Shown in pieces: positions 24,587 through 37,111 of a stretch of DNA of 64,000 nucleotides. A model generated the notes under the pieces. The model worked only from the letters and a program-made list of their open reading frames with translations. It was not told the DNA's origin and did not search any database. The stretch covers positions 62,001-126,000 of the forward strand of contig JADANN010000423.1 of the NCBI GenBank assembly GCA_018806985.1, in the 5' to 3' direction. This DNA comes from Angiostrongylus vasorum. Taxonomy: Eukaryota > Nematoda > Chromadorea > Rhabditida > Metastrongylidae. Made by a program: the position numbers and the translations under genes. Position 1 is the first letter of the stretch. Every line of letters starts with the position of its first letter.

Positions 24587-24741
24587 ATCGACCAACGACA
24601 CAAACAACAACGACAACGACAACGAAGACCTATACCAACCTATACCAATATATTCCTCACCGCATGCGTTACATGAGATCGAGTATATTATACCTGAACT
24701 CATGCACGCATCACCTAAACAAGATGAGTTTATACGATTAT

Positions 24742-27700
24742 CATCTGTATCACTTGTAGTCCCGTTGATCGTAGAGTGACTCGAGCGGGCGCCATTAAAT
24801 CTTCCATTTTTTCCTTGTCGCGTGCAAGGGTAGCCCTATGGGTTCTGGTCCCTCTAGGGACTCGTCGAGCATCATTTCTTTCTTCTAGGCTTTTTGTGAA
24901 GTACTCTGACCATCGGGTCGGTGGTCTTCCTGCAGTTCGTTTGACATCGCGAAGAATCCAGTCACTAACTTCTCTTGTCCATCGGTTGTCATTCATGCGC
25001 ATTACGTGTTTAGCCCACTTTATCTTCGACTGTCTGGCGTATAGAACGGCATCTTTGATTTTTGATCGTTGAGCAGGTCGGAGCTTCGGACTCCTTCACT
25101 TACTTGCGTGACACGGGATGCACCCTAGCGTCGTCCTTTCGACTGCGCGTTCGATAACGCTAAGTGACCTTTCATCCTGCTTACGCAGCGAACAGGTTTC
25201 TGACGCATACGTTAAGGCAGGAAGTACCGTTGAGTTGAAAAGGTGGGCACGGAGTCGGTTGTTCCTTGTTCTCTTCACTACATCCTCGATGCTCTTGAAA
25301 GCACCCCAGGCCGCTCGTTTCCTTCTGCTCAACGCTGGAGCTGGGTCGTTCATCATATTGATTTCCCGACCTAGATAGATATAACTGGAGCATTCGGAGT
25401 TATTCGTTCCGTTGAGCATGAATGGGGCATGCGAAACCAATCCGTTCTTCATGAACATCGTTTTTTATGAGATTTAGTTGAAGATCAATCTTACCTCAGG
25501 CTTTATCAATGTCGAAAAAGCATACGTTCCGCTTGGCTAATGTTTGGTGTTATAAGGACAATGTCATCAGCAAAGCGAAAATGATGTAATTGCCGACCAT
25601 CGACTTCCACTCCTATATTATCCCATTCCAATGCTCGCATGACGTCCTGGAGGGTGGCGGTGAATAATTTTGGCGAGATGGTATCGCCTTGCCTAACCCC
25701 TCTTTTGACGTCAATGTTAATATCGTTGTAGAATGCTGATATCTTGGTTGTGAAATTTTTTGTACAGCTCACGAAGAATCTTTATGTATTGAGTAGGGAC
25801 TCCTTGACTATCAAGGGCTTCCAAGACTGCTTCTATCTCGACTGAATCAAAGACCTTTTGTAAATCGATGAAGGTGAGACAGAGCGGTCTTTTGTACTCT
25901 CGCGATACTCCAATGAGCCTTGTTACCGTGTGGATGTGGTCCATCGTACTAAATCCTTTTTGAAACCCTGCTTGCTCACATGGCTGTCCTTCGTCCAGTG
26001 TTCTGTGAATCCTGTTTAGGATGACTCGAGTGAAAAGTTTGTAGACGACAGACAGTAAGCAGATTGGACGATAGCTGCCGATATCCTGTAGGTCACCCTT
26101 CTTGAACACGGTCTTGCTGGTCTTCCAGTGGGTAGTGACCTTGCATTCGGACAGGTAACGTGTGAAGAGCCGAGCCAGTGTGTTTACGAGTATTGACGGG
26201 AGGTTCTTCAGGTGTTCTGGTCTTATCCTGTCCGGACCTGGTGTTGTTCGATTTTTTCACCGACGAAATGGCATGTCGGATTTCGGAAGGGAGAACCGGT
26301 GGTACAACATATCCATGCTCCTTTATTTCTTATGACGGAAGGTGGACGTGGCTATCGAAGAGATCTGAGTAGTATTCGTGAATAATTTTCTCCATTGCCT
26401 TTCTGGACGCTGTAACTGTTCCGTCTGGGCGCCGGAGTGCAATCATTTTGGTCTTATAATTGGCGAAGCTTCGGTGGGCTTTGCGAATGCTTTTCCCCGC
26501 CTCTGCAGCTTCGACCATTACTGTTGCTCTTCTCTCTTCAAGATCTTCTTTTATCTCCTGTCTGCACTGTTTTGCAGGTTCGGACGTTAGTTCGCGGTTG
26601 CCTGCAGCTCGTGCGATTCCACGCTGGCGTATTAGCTCGAGTGTTTCTAGAGACAAACGTCTCCTGGTAACTTTCGAACTCTCAGCTTTCATAGCGCTCA
26701 CGTGAAGATGTTGAATGAGCCGATCATATTCTTCGTCGATGTTATCGACAACGGCATCTTCCCAAATGCCGACTAATGAATTGGATAAGTCCCAGTTTGA
26801 GGTGGTTCTGGAACCTCGGTTTTTGAATATAGTGGCTTTTTTTCTCTTTCCGCGAACAATAGAATCATGCACGAAGGAGACGGTGGTCTGATCCCGTGTA
26901 GAATTTTGGGGCAACTGCGACATCGGTTAGGCAAAAACGTTCTATTTACTATGGATGTGGTCTATTTCGTTATGGTACTCTCCATTAGGGAGACTCCCAC
27001 GTCCAGCGCTAACGGTGGGGCTTCTGGAATTGCGAGTTACCATGGTCGCCATGATAAACTCCGACAGGCGCTAACCCTGTTCGTTCCATTCTAATTCGTG
27101 GGTCCCAATGTGACGTTCTTCAGACGTTCTTCTTGGTCCAATCTTGGCGTTGAAATCTCCAGTGATGACCTTGAAGAATGTGTAGTCTTCTCTGTAGAAC
27201 TTCTCCAAGTCCATATAGAAAGCTTCAACTTCTTTGTCATAGTTTGATGTCGGCGCGTAAACGACGAAGATTGTCAAAGCCGGAATTGATCCACATCTTT
27301 TTAATCGTAGACGTCCGATTCGGGTTGTAAGTTGTTCGAATGAATCGACGTTCATGGACAAACTCGTGTTGACGAGAACGCCGACGCCGCCAACTCCTCT
27401 ACTGTCGCATATTCCGAGGAACATTTCTTCTCCTGTGTCATAGACGGCGTTGAAAGCCTAGCGTCTTCTCGTCTCGGCCAAGCCGATGACGTTATACTTT
27501 ATCCTTCTTGCTTGCATGAGCAAGTCTTCTATCGAGGACTCGGATGCAAGTGTACGTGCGTTGTAGGTACAGATCGTCACCATAGTTCTTTGAAATCCAG
27601 GTAGCTTCCATTGGCCCTGAGATTTTAGCAGCCTCTCCGTACTCGTCCTACCCAACGCTGCGAAATTGAGGGCTGTTTTGGGGTCAGGGGAATGAGCGCC

Positions 27701-27836
27701 GTTGCTCTCATTGTGTTTAACATTTTTGATACCCACGTATAGCTTGTTGGGCTCTGAACGTGGGGGCTGGGTATACTCACGGGTAGCTTGCCAGGCTCTC
27801 CCAGAGTGGACATGGAGCTTATTTGTTGGAGGCGAC
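24742..27836 (-). mobile_element. RTE-type non-LTR retrotransposon, near full length, 3.1 kb
   Basis: Flanked by ttatacgattat at 24730-24741 and 27837-27848, a 12-bp target-site duplication. Minus-strand order: leader MSTLGEPGKLPVSIPSPH (27813), endonuclease pieces ([50 protein letters not shown]), connector, reverse transcriptase with GSYRPICLLSVVYKLF, EQAGFQKGFSTMDHI, KRGVRQGDTISPKLF and the catalytic FRFADDIVLI, then a C-terminus with LPALTYASETCSL. Endonuclease plus RT without a first ORF and a short repeat tail (gatgataat-like) are the marks of the RTE clade. Stops and frameshifts split the frame (for example near 27458 and 25717-25772), so this copy is inactive. Confidence 0.92.
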
Positions 27837-27896
27837 TTATACGATTATATAAATAAATATATCAGTCTGAGGTAACATTATTAATCAAGGAGCATA

Positions 27897-28110
27897 TCCA
27901 CAGTGGTTAGAGGAGCCGCGCAGCACGCACACAGTGCTAGGTTCGATCCTGCACCCGGGATAACGAAGCCACCCAAACTTTTACGGTCAGTAAAGTGTTG
28001 CCAGACTCGTTTCGGAGGATAACATCTGATTTGATACATCGGTAGTTCTCCGTGAAGTGGAATGGATGGAAATTCCTTAAGAGATTGACCAACTCCAAGT
28101 TCTTTATCCG
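27897..28110 (+). mobile_element. Diverged family A-like SINE
   Basis: tRNA-like head with box B ggttcgatcctgcacccggg; later parts follow the family A order ending ttaagagattgacc. Strongly diverged. Confidence 0.45.
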
Positions 28111-28112
28111 TT

Positions 28113-28372
28113 TTATTTCTTTATTGCTATTCGAAGATGTTTCCACCGTTGGCGCTCGTTCTGCATTGTTTTTTGCCCTTTTATTATTGGTGATATTGGC
28201 GTTCTGTTCTCTGACGTTCCTGTTTTGGATGAATGGTTCATCATGCCATCATTTATCAACTTTTTTGTGTGACTTGTTATTGTTCGGATAGAGTGAACGT
28301 CTTGAAAAATGGGCGGTAGATGATCATCAACAACGTGAAACATGTGAATCAGTGTCTTTCCAACAATGACGC
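28113..28372 (-). CDS. Possible last exon of an unidentified gene
   Basis: After the acceptor cctattacag an open frame of about 86 codons runs to a stop: VCVIVGKTLIHMFHVVDDHL, later a Ser/Thr/Lys-rich tail ending RWKHLRIAIKK. Protein-like, unrecognised, no partner exon found. Confidence 0.25.
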
Positions 28373-29262
28373 AAACATCTGTAATAGGTGGCTCAGTTGC
28401 TGATTTTTTTGGTAAGCTTCAATGTAGTTAAATGGTTTTTTTTCTTTTGTGCTTTCAAATGTTACTGAATTGTAGTGAAATTGTTGAAACCTTCATTCTC
28501 CAATAGAGTAACGAAATATTACGGTAGTTTTTAACCTAATTTTGTTCAATTCAACTAAATTTGACCTTGCTCTAGAAAGACCATAGTAGGTTTAGATTTT
28601 GATAAAAGGCGTTTTCTTCTTTGATTAACAATTAGAGTGAATGTCTTCACCAGTGGATATCATCACTGTTAAGCTATACGTCATGAATGATAAGAATGAT
28701 AACAGTGGTAGGAATCCTAGTACGCACGTTACATCGCTGAGGGACAAATCGATTTTCCAGGAACGCAAAACATAAGAGGCAAAACTGAGGATTTTTACTA
28801 CGACTTTGTTGTATAAGTAGTGAGAATTTTTGAAAAGATGGTGGGGATTTACTCTCCTCAATGTTATTAGTTCATTGACTAATTAACTAATTTGACTAAT
28901 TAGATCATAACAGTTGCATATCCACTTACAGTCGTATCAGGACCTCAATTATTAGTACTAAATGGGACGATTTTAAGAAACTGGTAGTCTATAGACTCCT
29001 AATCCTGGACAGTTTTCGAAAAATTATTGTGCAAAGACTTGGTGTTAGCGTCGTATGCATAATATAGGTATTGATTTGTGTATCAACATAGACTTAATTA
29101 GAATACTATCGTTGCTTTTAAATGGCCTACGGTAAATAATGAATGAAAAAGTCGACGTCTTTTTTTTCAAAGGCTATTCTGATTTTTGATTCATTGACCA
29201 TAGCAGGATCGTAGATGGATTAGATGACAGTTTCGAAGATTGGATTAGTCGCTTGCTATTAG
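28373..29262. other. No supported gene
   Basis: A small plus-strand candidate exon (ITVKLYVMNDKNDNSG near 28650-28705, between caccag and GTAGGA) was seen but could not be connected. Confidence 0.3.
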
Positions 29263-29530
29263 CACCTTCTTATGTCAATTTGCCGAACGTACTTTTGCTG
29301 CCATTTGTGGCCCAAATGCATTGGTTCCAATGCATTGTATTCGAAAAATAATAGCCGCTTCAGAGTTTAAACGGAAAGTGCGTAATCTCGTATTGAACTT
29401 CGTTAGAAGAAAACAGTTGGAATTTGCAGATCTTTGCGTACCAGACACAAATTCTTTAATTCTGTGCGACGAAATCTTCATTTTCCAGAAAAAGCATATT
29501 CTGCCTATGTTTTTAGTACTTATTTCACTT
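29263..29530 (+). CDS. Possible exon of unidentified gene, running into a SINE
   Basis: From an attag acceptor an open plus-strand frame reads FLCQFAERTFAAICGPNALV, then a basic helix (KRKVRNLVLNFVRRKQLEF) and continues open into the SINE at 29533. No family recognised and no clear donor, so it may be a fossil exon or chance. Confidence 0.25.
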
Positions 29531-29532
29531 CA

Positions 29533-29808
29533 GAGGGCGCGTGTGGCTCAGTGGTGGGAGGCGCCCTGCAACGCACACGTGGAATCGATCCCTGCCCCCA
29601 TGGCCCACAAAGCCTTCCATCCCTCCGGAGTCGGCAAATTGGTACCAGACTTGTCTGAGAGAATAGCAGCACTGGCTGGAGACATCGGTAGGCCACCGCG
29701 AGTCATTGTAAAGGCCAAATGTGCATTCAATCACCTCCAAAAGATGCTTAATGAAGTCGAATGCATGGCGCATCCGTCAGGAAGTGATCAACGCCGATAG
29801 CTTTATCT
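29533..29808 (+). mobile_element. tRNA-derived SINE, family A
   Basis: Full-length copy: gggcgcgtgtggctcagtgg head, box B-like ggaatcgatccc, family body, and a ttatctttttttt tail. Confidence 0.88.
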
Positions 29809-30023
29809 TTTTTTTATTTTCCTTCAGTTTCAAACATTTTATTGTATAAGAGTAGGAAATAAGAGGAATGAAGTTCATTTTGATCGCAGTGCTTTGTTTT
29901 AAACTAATTAATCACACTGTACATCTCGGTCACGAATGTAAATGTGTATCCTTCAAGAAGTTCCTTCGATTCTACTTAGAGTCAAAATCGTCGTCACGTC
30001 GAAGCTCTTATCTCATTAGCGCA

Positions 30024-33000
30024 ATGAACACAAACGATCTGACGGCTAACGTTTCATCCAGCACTACCACAAAACGCATCAGAAAATATGGGCCACGAAC
30101 AACTGCACTTGATGTAAGTGTCTTTTCGGCTTTTTAAAACTTGAAACCACCTCGATTGTGTACATTTATTCTTTTTAAGACCACTGTTGCGTTGTAGTAA
30201 TGATGACGCGCAAGTCGCGGTGATTAGGGGTACTTCGCAATAAACATGGGTCACGGGTTTGATCCTGCACCCGTGCTAACCAAGTCACCACATCCATTTG
30301 GGCAATTTGTCGAAGACGTATTGGAGACGATAAAAACACAGATTTCATAGATTTAAAAGCTCTCCCAATTTACTCTTTTGACCAGAAATGCATTCAATCA
30401 GCTCTACGATTCTACGGATGGAATCGAATGCATGACGCATTATTTAGGGTTTCATCAACGCCAAATTCCTCATCGTTTTATTTTTTTTTCACTATGGTAA
30501 GACCTACCATTAGACATGCTTTTGGTGAATCATTATTATCGAAAACGAATATTGGGAGAAGAGTGATAGCGATCGAATACATACAGGCGATTCCTGACGT
30601 TGATTTAACGGGTCAAACGATTCTGATCACTGGAACGACGGCTGGAATCGGAACGGAGACAGCAAGAGCACTGGCTCTCAGAGGTGCTCATATTGTCATG
30701 GCGAATAGGAATATCGTTCAAGCTGAAGCGTTAAAGAATCGTCTACTGGCGGAGAAGGTAGACCATTTCTGTTTTAGAGAGGATTTAAATGAAGCTTTTT
30801 TTTCTTCGAAGCAGTTCTTTGCTTTCCATTTTCTTAGAGATTCAACGCAATTTCTTTGCTTCCACCTTATTCAAAGGGCGGATTTTACCTGTTTTGTAGC
30901 CAGACGCGAAGATCGATCTGATAGTATGCGATTTAAGTTCGCTACAGTCAGTACAGGCAGCTGCAAATGAATACAAAGAAAAGCAATGGTGAGATTTTAT
31001 CCATATTACTTAGCAGAATTATCATTACCACTATTTTCTTAGCCTACAACAGCAAAAATTGCTTAGATCTGCGGGGTAGGTTTCCTTTATCTCAAATTCC
31101 TACCTGCTCTACTTCATGGCCGACATAGCTCCTTATCGACTTTGTTGTGTTGATCAAAACAATAGCGTACCTATACCTGGTTGTCGTCCGGAATCGATCG
31201 ATATGAATATTTTCAATCTTTCATGCTGCTTGGTATTAACATTATGTTAGTAGGTGTTGATCTCTAGCTTAAACTCTTGAGTACGTGAGATGTCTAAGAC
31301 TTGACTGATTTATGAGAAACCTACAGCCTCAAAGGTGTCTATAATCTTCAACTTTTCATTTGCTGGCTTTTCTTTTTTCATGCCATGGTGTTATGTGAAA
31401 TACAGCTGCAATGATACTGAGATGTTTGCAAAAGTCGGACCCAAACCGGATTCGAACCCGTGATTACCCATCCCGGGTCCCACGTGTTACCTACTGCATC
31501 ACTTTGGCTATTGCTTTGCCTTTCTCTCAGGCAGTTTTTCTTGGCACAACGATGCCATCAGCAATCATCCGCCAACGGGAATGATCTGAGGAGCACAAAT
31601 CAGCAATGAACCTAGTTAAACTAAGGGTTTAATTGAAATTACAGTGTTTGATCTCTTCTTTACTGTCCATTCCTTTTCTTTATCTACATCTGTAATTGTT
31701 CTGGTTATATTTTACCAATCAGCTTCATACCTAGAGTGGTTCCATAGTAATTCCCAAGGCGAGCTTTCTATTAACCTTGGCATCGATCAAGTAATTCACT
31801 GTTTTCTCGATGAGGAAACACGAAGTTCTTACTCTATTCTTTATTAGCAAACGAGTCGACGTTTCGGCGGATTTCGACTTCTTCAGAACCTGAGGGGTCA
31901 AGTTCACTTCAATCTAGTCAGCTAAACACCTCCATAACCAAACAGAGAAAATGCTAAACCAAGATTTTAATCACATTGAACAGGTTAATCAGGTGAAACA
32001 CTCCTTGGAGGACTCATATAAAGCGACAAGTGCGCGAAGAAGCTAGTGCGTTGTTTCTATTGTATTATTTTCACCACAGATTTTTTACGACTGGTCTTTT
32101 CAAAGAAAAATTTAAAATGAACATTTTTTATGTAATTTATAAGACATTTGCGATCGCCTTAAACAACGACTCATTCGGGATCATTCAACTACATGAAGTT
32201 CCTTTCTTCAACTGCTTCGTGCTCGAAAGTTATGGACAACTACAAAGACGAAAGGAGAACTATCTATGGTCCCGTAAGAAATCAAAACCAAATCATCATG
32301 GTAGAATTAGGCAACTTATTTCTTGTCGGCAGTTATTTATAGATTCTAATGGTTTTTATTTCGACCAATAACGTTCATTATGTGTTGCGATATGTTTGTT
32401 TAAAATCGGGTAACTATAATGTTTTCTGCGCATACGAATCAAGGTCAATGCACAATGTCCTGATTGCTAAGTCAACCACCACTGGTAAGAACACGAAGAA
32501 GGTAAAAAGACGAACTTTCATCTCATACGAATAATTTCATTGTCCGATAGACTTCAATCCTATTCTATCATCATAACTATCTTCCATAGTTTCCTTGTTG
32601 ATTGTGTTTTACTAAAAGAACAAATAAAAAATAGTGGGACAATGCTATGATAACCTTAGGTCACTTCATGCTCTGGTTTTGAACGCCGGCATTTTCTCAC
32701 CGACACAAAAAATGACAATCGACGGACTGGAGATGACATTTCGGTGTGAATCACGTCGCACATCAGTACCTCGTCCGAGAACTTTTGCCGCTCTTGAGGC
32801 AGTCCAGTGGCAGAATTGTCGTCGTTTCCTCTCATTCACACAATCATACTGGGGTGAGTGAAAATCTATACCGTATGGATCAATTTCACGCTTACAGCAC
32901 ACTACAAATTCATCTTGTTATGTTAGCTAAGAGTTGAAGAGTAATGTTTGCACAAAGTCCGTTGATTTTATCAGGCTGTAAACTTTTTGAAGAGTACAGT

Positions 33001-36000
33001 AGTAAAAACAAAACATGTTCACCACTACATTCTGTCACAAAATTCTTCATCAAACACAAAATTGAGGAGAGAATCAATTGAACAAAATGATGGAAAACCC
33101 TTAGAGTCAAATATAAATGTTTTAATTCGTCAACTGTACCCAAAAAACTTCCCAGTTTACTGCCATGTCTACCACCTCTTATTTCTTGATGAAGTTGTTG
33201 GAATACAATGTTCGACTTGGTCTCATACCTCAATAGGGTTACTTAAGCCCAGAAGAAGTTTGATATGTCCATCCTGAAGCCCTGCTCAGAATAGACCAAT
33301 GATAAGAATCACCGCCGTGTTGGTAGCAATTCAATCGGGAGGTGGAAGGCGACCCTCTGCTCCAGAAAAGCCCGTAGCTACCTATGGTAACGACCTGAGA
33401 TATCCATAGCACGGCTTTTGCGAAACTCCAAAAAAAAAAAGAAACTCTTGTCAGACAAGAATCACATGATTCTTCGTTAGAACGAGTCACTGAAGTATTC
33501 AAATGACTGCAAAAAACCTTGGTGACAACGAGACAACAACAAGATGTGACAGCGACATAAAAAACAGTTGTAAAACACTGGTAATATATCACTTGTCTCT
33601 GTATTCGTCGAAATTGACTGAAAATCAGCGCAAGTAAGGAGACAGTGACAACGAGGGAATACGGCATCAGAACAACAATCAGTGTCGACGGTTCTTCTAA
33701 AGCAGACATCTCTTGTATAGTTCTCTATCAAAGAAAAATCGAAGAACTTATCTGTGTTTGGCCTGTCCTCTGACCTTCGAGTACCAAATCAGCTCTTTTA
33801 TCCCTCAAGACGAGTATGGTACTAATGTGTCAGTCGATGGAAGGCTTAGGCTTAGCTCGAGCCAAAGGGTCGACCCATGGGCCCTCTGAGTATTACAGTG
33901 CACCTCTAATCACCAGGCCACATGCGTTCCCAATTTATCTAAATAGGCTTAGCCAAATACCTTATATATGCTTGCATGTGATGCGATTTCATCTTGCGTC
34001 ATACGCCTTAGAGTTAGCTATTTCAAATTGTGGACGTCATGACAGCTATTTTGAAACATTCGTAACCATATGCGTTGATTTCAATGCATTTCCTTTCGAT
34101 TCGATCTCTTGTCGCACAAACTTTCTTCCGACTGCGCTTTATTTCACACTAGTAATTTCGCTTCCATAGGTGTTGAATTTGACGTTGGTCTGGAATTCAC
34201 AAGAAAAGAAAGCAACTATTGCGACGAGTTTGACTACTGCGAGTCTTTTTCCTACTTTTTAGATAGACTAACACAATCTTTCAGTGAGATGCGTGTAACG
34301 CAGTGGTTAGAGGTGTACTGCAATGCACACAGGGTAATCGGTTCAATTTAGCGCCCTGTGAAATCTGAGCCTTTTATCCCCAGTGTTCTTACGAAATTGG
34401 TCTGAAAGAAAACGTTGACTTTACCGGAGCACATTGTATAGGCCAGACCTTTACGTCACCTTTACGATACTACGAATTGATTAGAATGTATGGCAAGGGA
34501 TTGGCCAGCATCGAACACTTTATGCTTTGTCTTTTATCCTTCCACATTTCCATTGCAGTTAAAACAAGGAATGACATTAGAAGAGAAGCTTACGAAATTA
34601 TCTCCAACTGAGAGCACAGAATTTGGCTATAGGTACGCCTGATTACACTTAGAACTTTAGCTTGTTCAGAAGTTTTATTTTGAGAATAAAAGAGTTGATA
34701 AAAACAAAAGATACAGAAATGCGATCCATTTAAGGCTTTATGCTTATTCGAAACTTTGTAATGTACTTATGGCGATGAAACTTCATCGAGATGAGAACAA
34801 GTATGGAATATCAGTTTATGTTCTTCATCCAGGATCAATGATTGGAACAGGTTTGTCTCATTGTCCAAGAACAGGAGTTTCCTTGCACCATCCCAGTTAT
34901 CGCAGTTGTTAATACAAGATTTGCCAAGAATAGCAACAAACATAACAAATACATAACAATAAACAAAGGGCGCATGTGGCGGAGTGGTCGGAGGCGCCCT
35001 GCAACACACATGTGATCAATCGCCGCACCCTGGCCCACCAAGCCTTCCATCCCTCCGGCGTCGGCAAGTTGGTATCAGACTTGTCTGGGAGGATAGCAGC
35101 ACTGGGTCGATGCATCGGTAGGCCACCGCGAGTCATTGTAGAGGCCAGATATGCATTCAATCACCACCAAACGATGTTTAATTAAGTTGAATGCATGGCG
35201 CATCCCTCACGGATTGATCAACGCCGAGAGCTTTATCTTTTTTTAAAAATAAACAATCATTTAGCAGAATCTTTTTGAAGAAAGCTTGTCGTGGATGTGT
35301 ACAAACATTTAACCAAGTTATAGCCAGCAAAAAAAATATCAGGGCTTTTAAAAGGGACGCTCTTCTTTTCGTTATTTTTTCTAAGAGTAGTAAGAAGATG
35401 GGAAGAGAGAATGAAATGAAACGAGTGGGTAAGAGTTTCCACATAAGGAAGGCTACACAAATATAAAGGTTAAATGATACTAATGGCTGGCGTCGGTCAA
35501 TCTGCTAACGATGCACCATAAACTGGAGATGATTGAATGCATGTTTGGCCTATACAATAGCTTGTGGAGTCTACGCTTGTACTAGATCAGGACTTTTATC
35601 TTCCTAGATGAGTCTGGTACCATTTTGCCGACCCAGAAGGGATGGAATGTTTAGTTTGCCTAGGACGCATGATCAAACTAATGACCCTGTGTGTGACCCT
35701 GACAACGAGCGCTCGCTATTGGAATTGGGCCTAGGTTGCTCAAGAGCTGATCCCATTTCGAAGGTAACATTGCGTAGTGTCGTGTGTAGTTTGCGTGAAC
35801 TTCAGTGTAGACTTCATAACCAACTAGAGTTGAAGCACTAAATAGGAATGAAACAGAAAGAAATAGGATCATTACAAGTATCAACGTTTCCTTAAACGTT
35901 CTTTAAACAATAAGACACCAACAATGAAGTCGATAGCAAATTTCGGATGTTTGCAGGCGAAACTTTTAAAGTGCTAGATCACTGTCGCGCAAGAGGTTTT

Positions 36001-37093
36001 TGCTTCAATCTCACAGAAACGCAAAAAAAGTGGGAGATTCGGGAGCTGATAAGATGAACTCTATACGATTTCTCTGCACGTGAAATACTCAGCGAAAGGC
36101 TCCAGAAAGCAGTCATTGTATGAAGGGGCCGTTTTGTTCCCGAGAAATTTTTTGCTTGAGATTGCAATATCGGTATCGTAGTTCTTTCTGTTGGGATTAT
36201 GAATGTGTTTGAGTGACAAAATTGCAGTCAAGTTGGCCTTTCTATCCTCTGATGGGAGCGAACTTCGCCGAAACGTCAGTTTTTGTAGATAAATAGATAC
36301 TGTAGTAACAATGTCGTGTGTTATAATTGAGAAAACGGCAACTTATTAATAAGCGCGAGTGTTAATAGGAAGTCGATCTTGGGAATGACGTTATATGTAT
36401 TAAAACGCATCTTTAACCACTGGGCTACCCAGCGCCCTATAAATTTACTAGCACGTTGTGTTCATTCAATGTTAGCTGAGCCGCATGTACACCTTATGTG
36501 ATGGTCATATTGATGAATGAACGAATGATGAATTAATTTGGACGAAGATTTCAAATTAATCGATTTCAAGACATTACGCGAAGCTATGGATTCCTTGGAA
36601 AATTCTGGAATACGATAACAAAACCGTTCACTAAGTCACTAGAGCAGGGAGCTGCAACAACTGTCTATTGTGCGGCATCACCGGAAGTTGCCAATGTGGG
36701 TAAATACATCACTAATTTTGAACTTTTACGTATTTCCGTTCTTATGCTTATTATGTAAGTTCTGATCTACCTGGAAAAAAGAGGCTGATATTAAAATCAG
36801 GAAATTTCTGATCGTTCATAAAGATCTCGAAGTTTAAGGGGAGTGGTGCAAATACGTTCACCTTGGACAACTTCTATTCCTTCCTTCTAAGATGTTCTAT
36901 GGATTCTGAAAGCACTGTCAGCGGTAAGTACTGGGAGTCTTGCTGGGATGATGAAAAGAACTTGGACGTGCAACTCGCTAGAGATGAAGAATTACAAGAC
37001 GCCCTTTGGGAGAAGACTAACAAGTTGTTGGATTCATTTGAAACAAGTCGTCAACCGATCAAGACGGTAACTGACTCCGAAAACTCGCCATAA
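30024..37093 (+). CDS. Short-chain dehydrogenase/reductase, WWOX/DC2.5-like, eight exons
   Basis: Exons: 30024-30113, 30587-30757, 30900-30988, 32660-32853, 34559-34632, 34717-34850, 36571-36699, 36922-37093. About 350 residues. Seen: [11 protein letters not shown], then [20 protein letters not shown] with the NAD(P)-binding TGxxxGIG, the NAG motif (LHALVLNAG), [10 protein letters not shown] with the catalytic serine strand, the YxxxK pair in [41 protein letters not shown] and a C-terminal [12 protein letters not shown]. The order and spacing follow the SDR domain of WWOX and worm relatives; no WW domain is present. The substrate is unknown. Two frame breaks: one extra base at GG 32743-32744, and one missing base at the exon 7 donor (GGG 36698-36700), which leaves a phase mismatch. 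Introns hold SINEs of both families and PLE remnants. A cattag acceptor lies 4 bp before the ATG. Confidence 0.88.
30215..30478 (+). mobile_element. Diverged family A-like SINE in SDR intron 1
   Basis: tRNA-like head with gggtttgatcctgcacccg, then a body ending tgcattcaatcagctctacg...gaatcgaatgcatgacgcat...catcaacgcc as in family A. Confidence 0.6.
31384..31650 (-). mobile_element. tRNA-derived SINE, family B, in SDR intron 3
   Basis: ctgcaatgatactgagatgtttgcaaaa, reverse box B ggattcgaacccgtg, then catcagcaatcatccgcca...gaacctagttaaactaag as in the other B copies. Confidence 0.65.
31790..31945 (-). mobile_element. Solo PLE end
   Basis: Minus-strand PLE terminus: agtaagaacttcgtgtttcctcatcgag region plus a hammerhead-like motif and the caagttcacttcaatctagt segment found in other ends. 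In SDR intron 3. Confidence 0.5.
31856..31892 (-). ncRNA. Hammerhead-like motif
   Basis: Minus strand UUCUGAAGAAGUCGAAAUCC...GCCGAAACGUC. Core CUGAAGA fits CUGANGA, and GAAA, palindromic ACGU and the C cleavage base are kept. Helix II is imperfect and helix I poor. Confidence 0.4.
33250..33500 (+). repeat. Diverged family C repeat in SDR intron 4
   Basis: Parallels the order aatcaccgccgt...ggcgacc...ctatggtaacgacctg...aaactccaaaaa of family C but is strongly diverged. Confidence 0.35.
34285..34540 (+). mobile_element. Diverged family A-like SINE in SDR intron 4
   Basis: gcgtgtaacgcagtggttagagg (box A) and aatcggttcaattta (box B), followed by a diverged body ending in ctttatgctttgtctttta. 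Confidence 0.55.
34968..35242 (+). mobile_element. tRNA-derived SINE, family A, in SDR intron 6
   Basis: Full-length: gggcgcatgtggcggagtgg head, family body, tail agctttatctttttt. Confidence 0.88.
35466..35720 (-). mobile_element. Diverged family A SINE in SDR intron 6
   Basis: Reverse order of family A segments (ggagatgattgaatgcatg, gtctggtaccattttgccg, gggatggaatg) with many changes. Confidence 0.5.
36180..36315 (+). mobile_element. Solo PLE end with hammerhead-like motif (36246-36279)
   Basis: CCUCUGAUGGG, helix II GCGAA-C-UUCGC, then GAAACGUCAG: helix II is perfect, the palindromic helix III and C cleavage base are kept, but core A9 reads G. In SDR intron 6. Confidence 0.5.
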
Positions 37094-37111
37094 ACCTAAC
37101 TTAATACTGAC

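Larger units (their letters stand above)
23445..27870. mobile_element. Palindromic Penelope-like element interrupted by an RTE
   Basis: Left arm 23445-23930 (minus) and right arm 24190-24729 (plus) are near-complementary over more than 400 bp, including the aatatatt/aataaatatatc terminus, the (CAA)n stretch, a hammerhead-like motif, and the 3' coding end (readable as KTLE.F..NF.NPKMNRKDEC). The centre (about 23930-24190) carries the reversed GIY-YIG region with NCMVCLNGRDGG on the minus strand. An RTE copy with 12-bp target duplication splits the right terminus, which resumes at 27849-27870. An extra 60-bp piece of the interior is repeated at 24645-24705. Confidence 0.7.

Noticed and set aside
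29321..29800. Long plus-strand frame of 159 codons
   Set aside because: Its second half is the SINE at 29533-29808; only the part before the SINE is kept, as a low-confidence exon.
32634..32659. SDR exon beginning at the aatag before 32635
   Set aside because: That acceptor gives the wrong phase and a stop; the acceptor ccttag ending at 32659 joins in phase to give [13 protein letters not shown].
33239..33709. 156-codon minus-strand frame, hydrophobic and Cys-rich
   Set aside because: It overlaps a diverged family C repeat inside an SDR intron, has no splice context and resembles no family.
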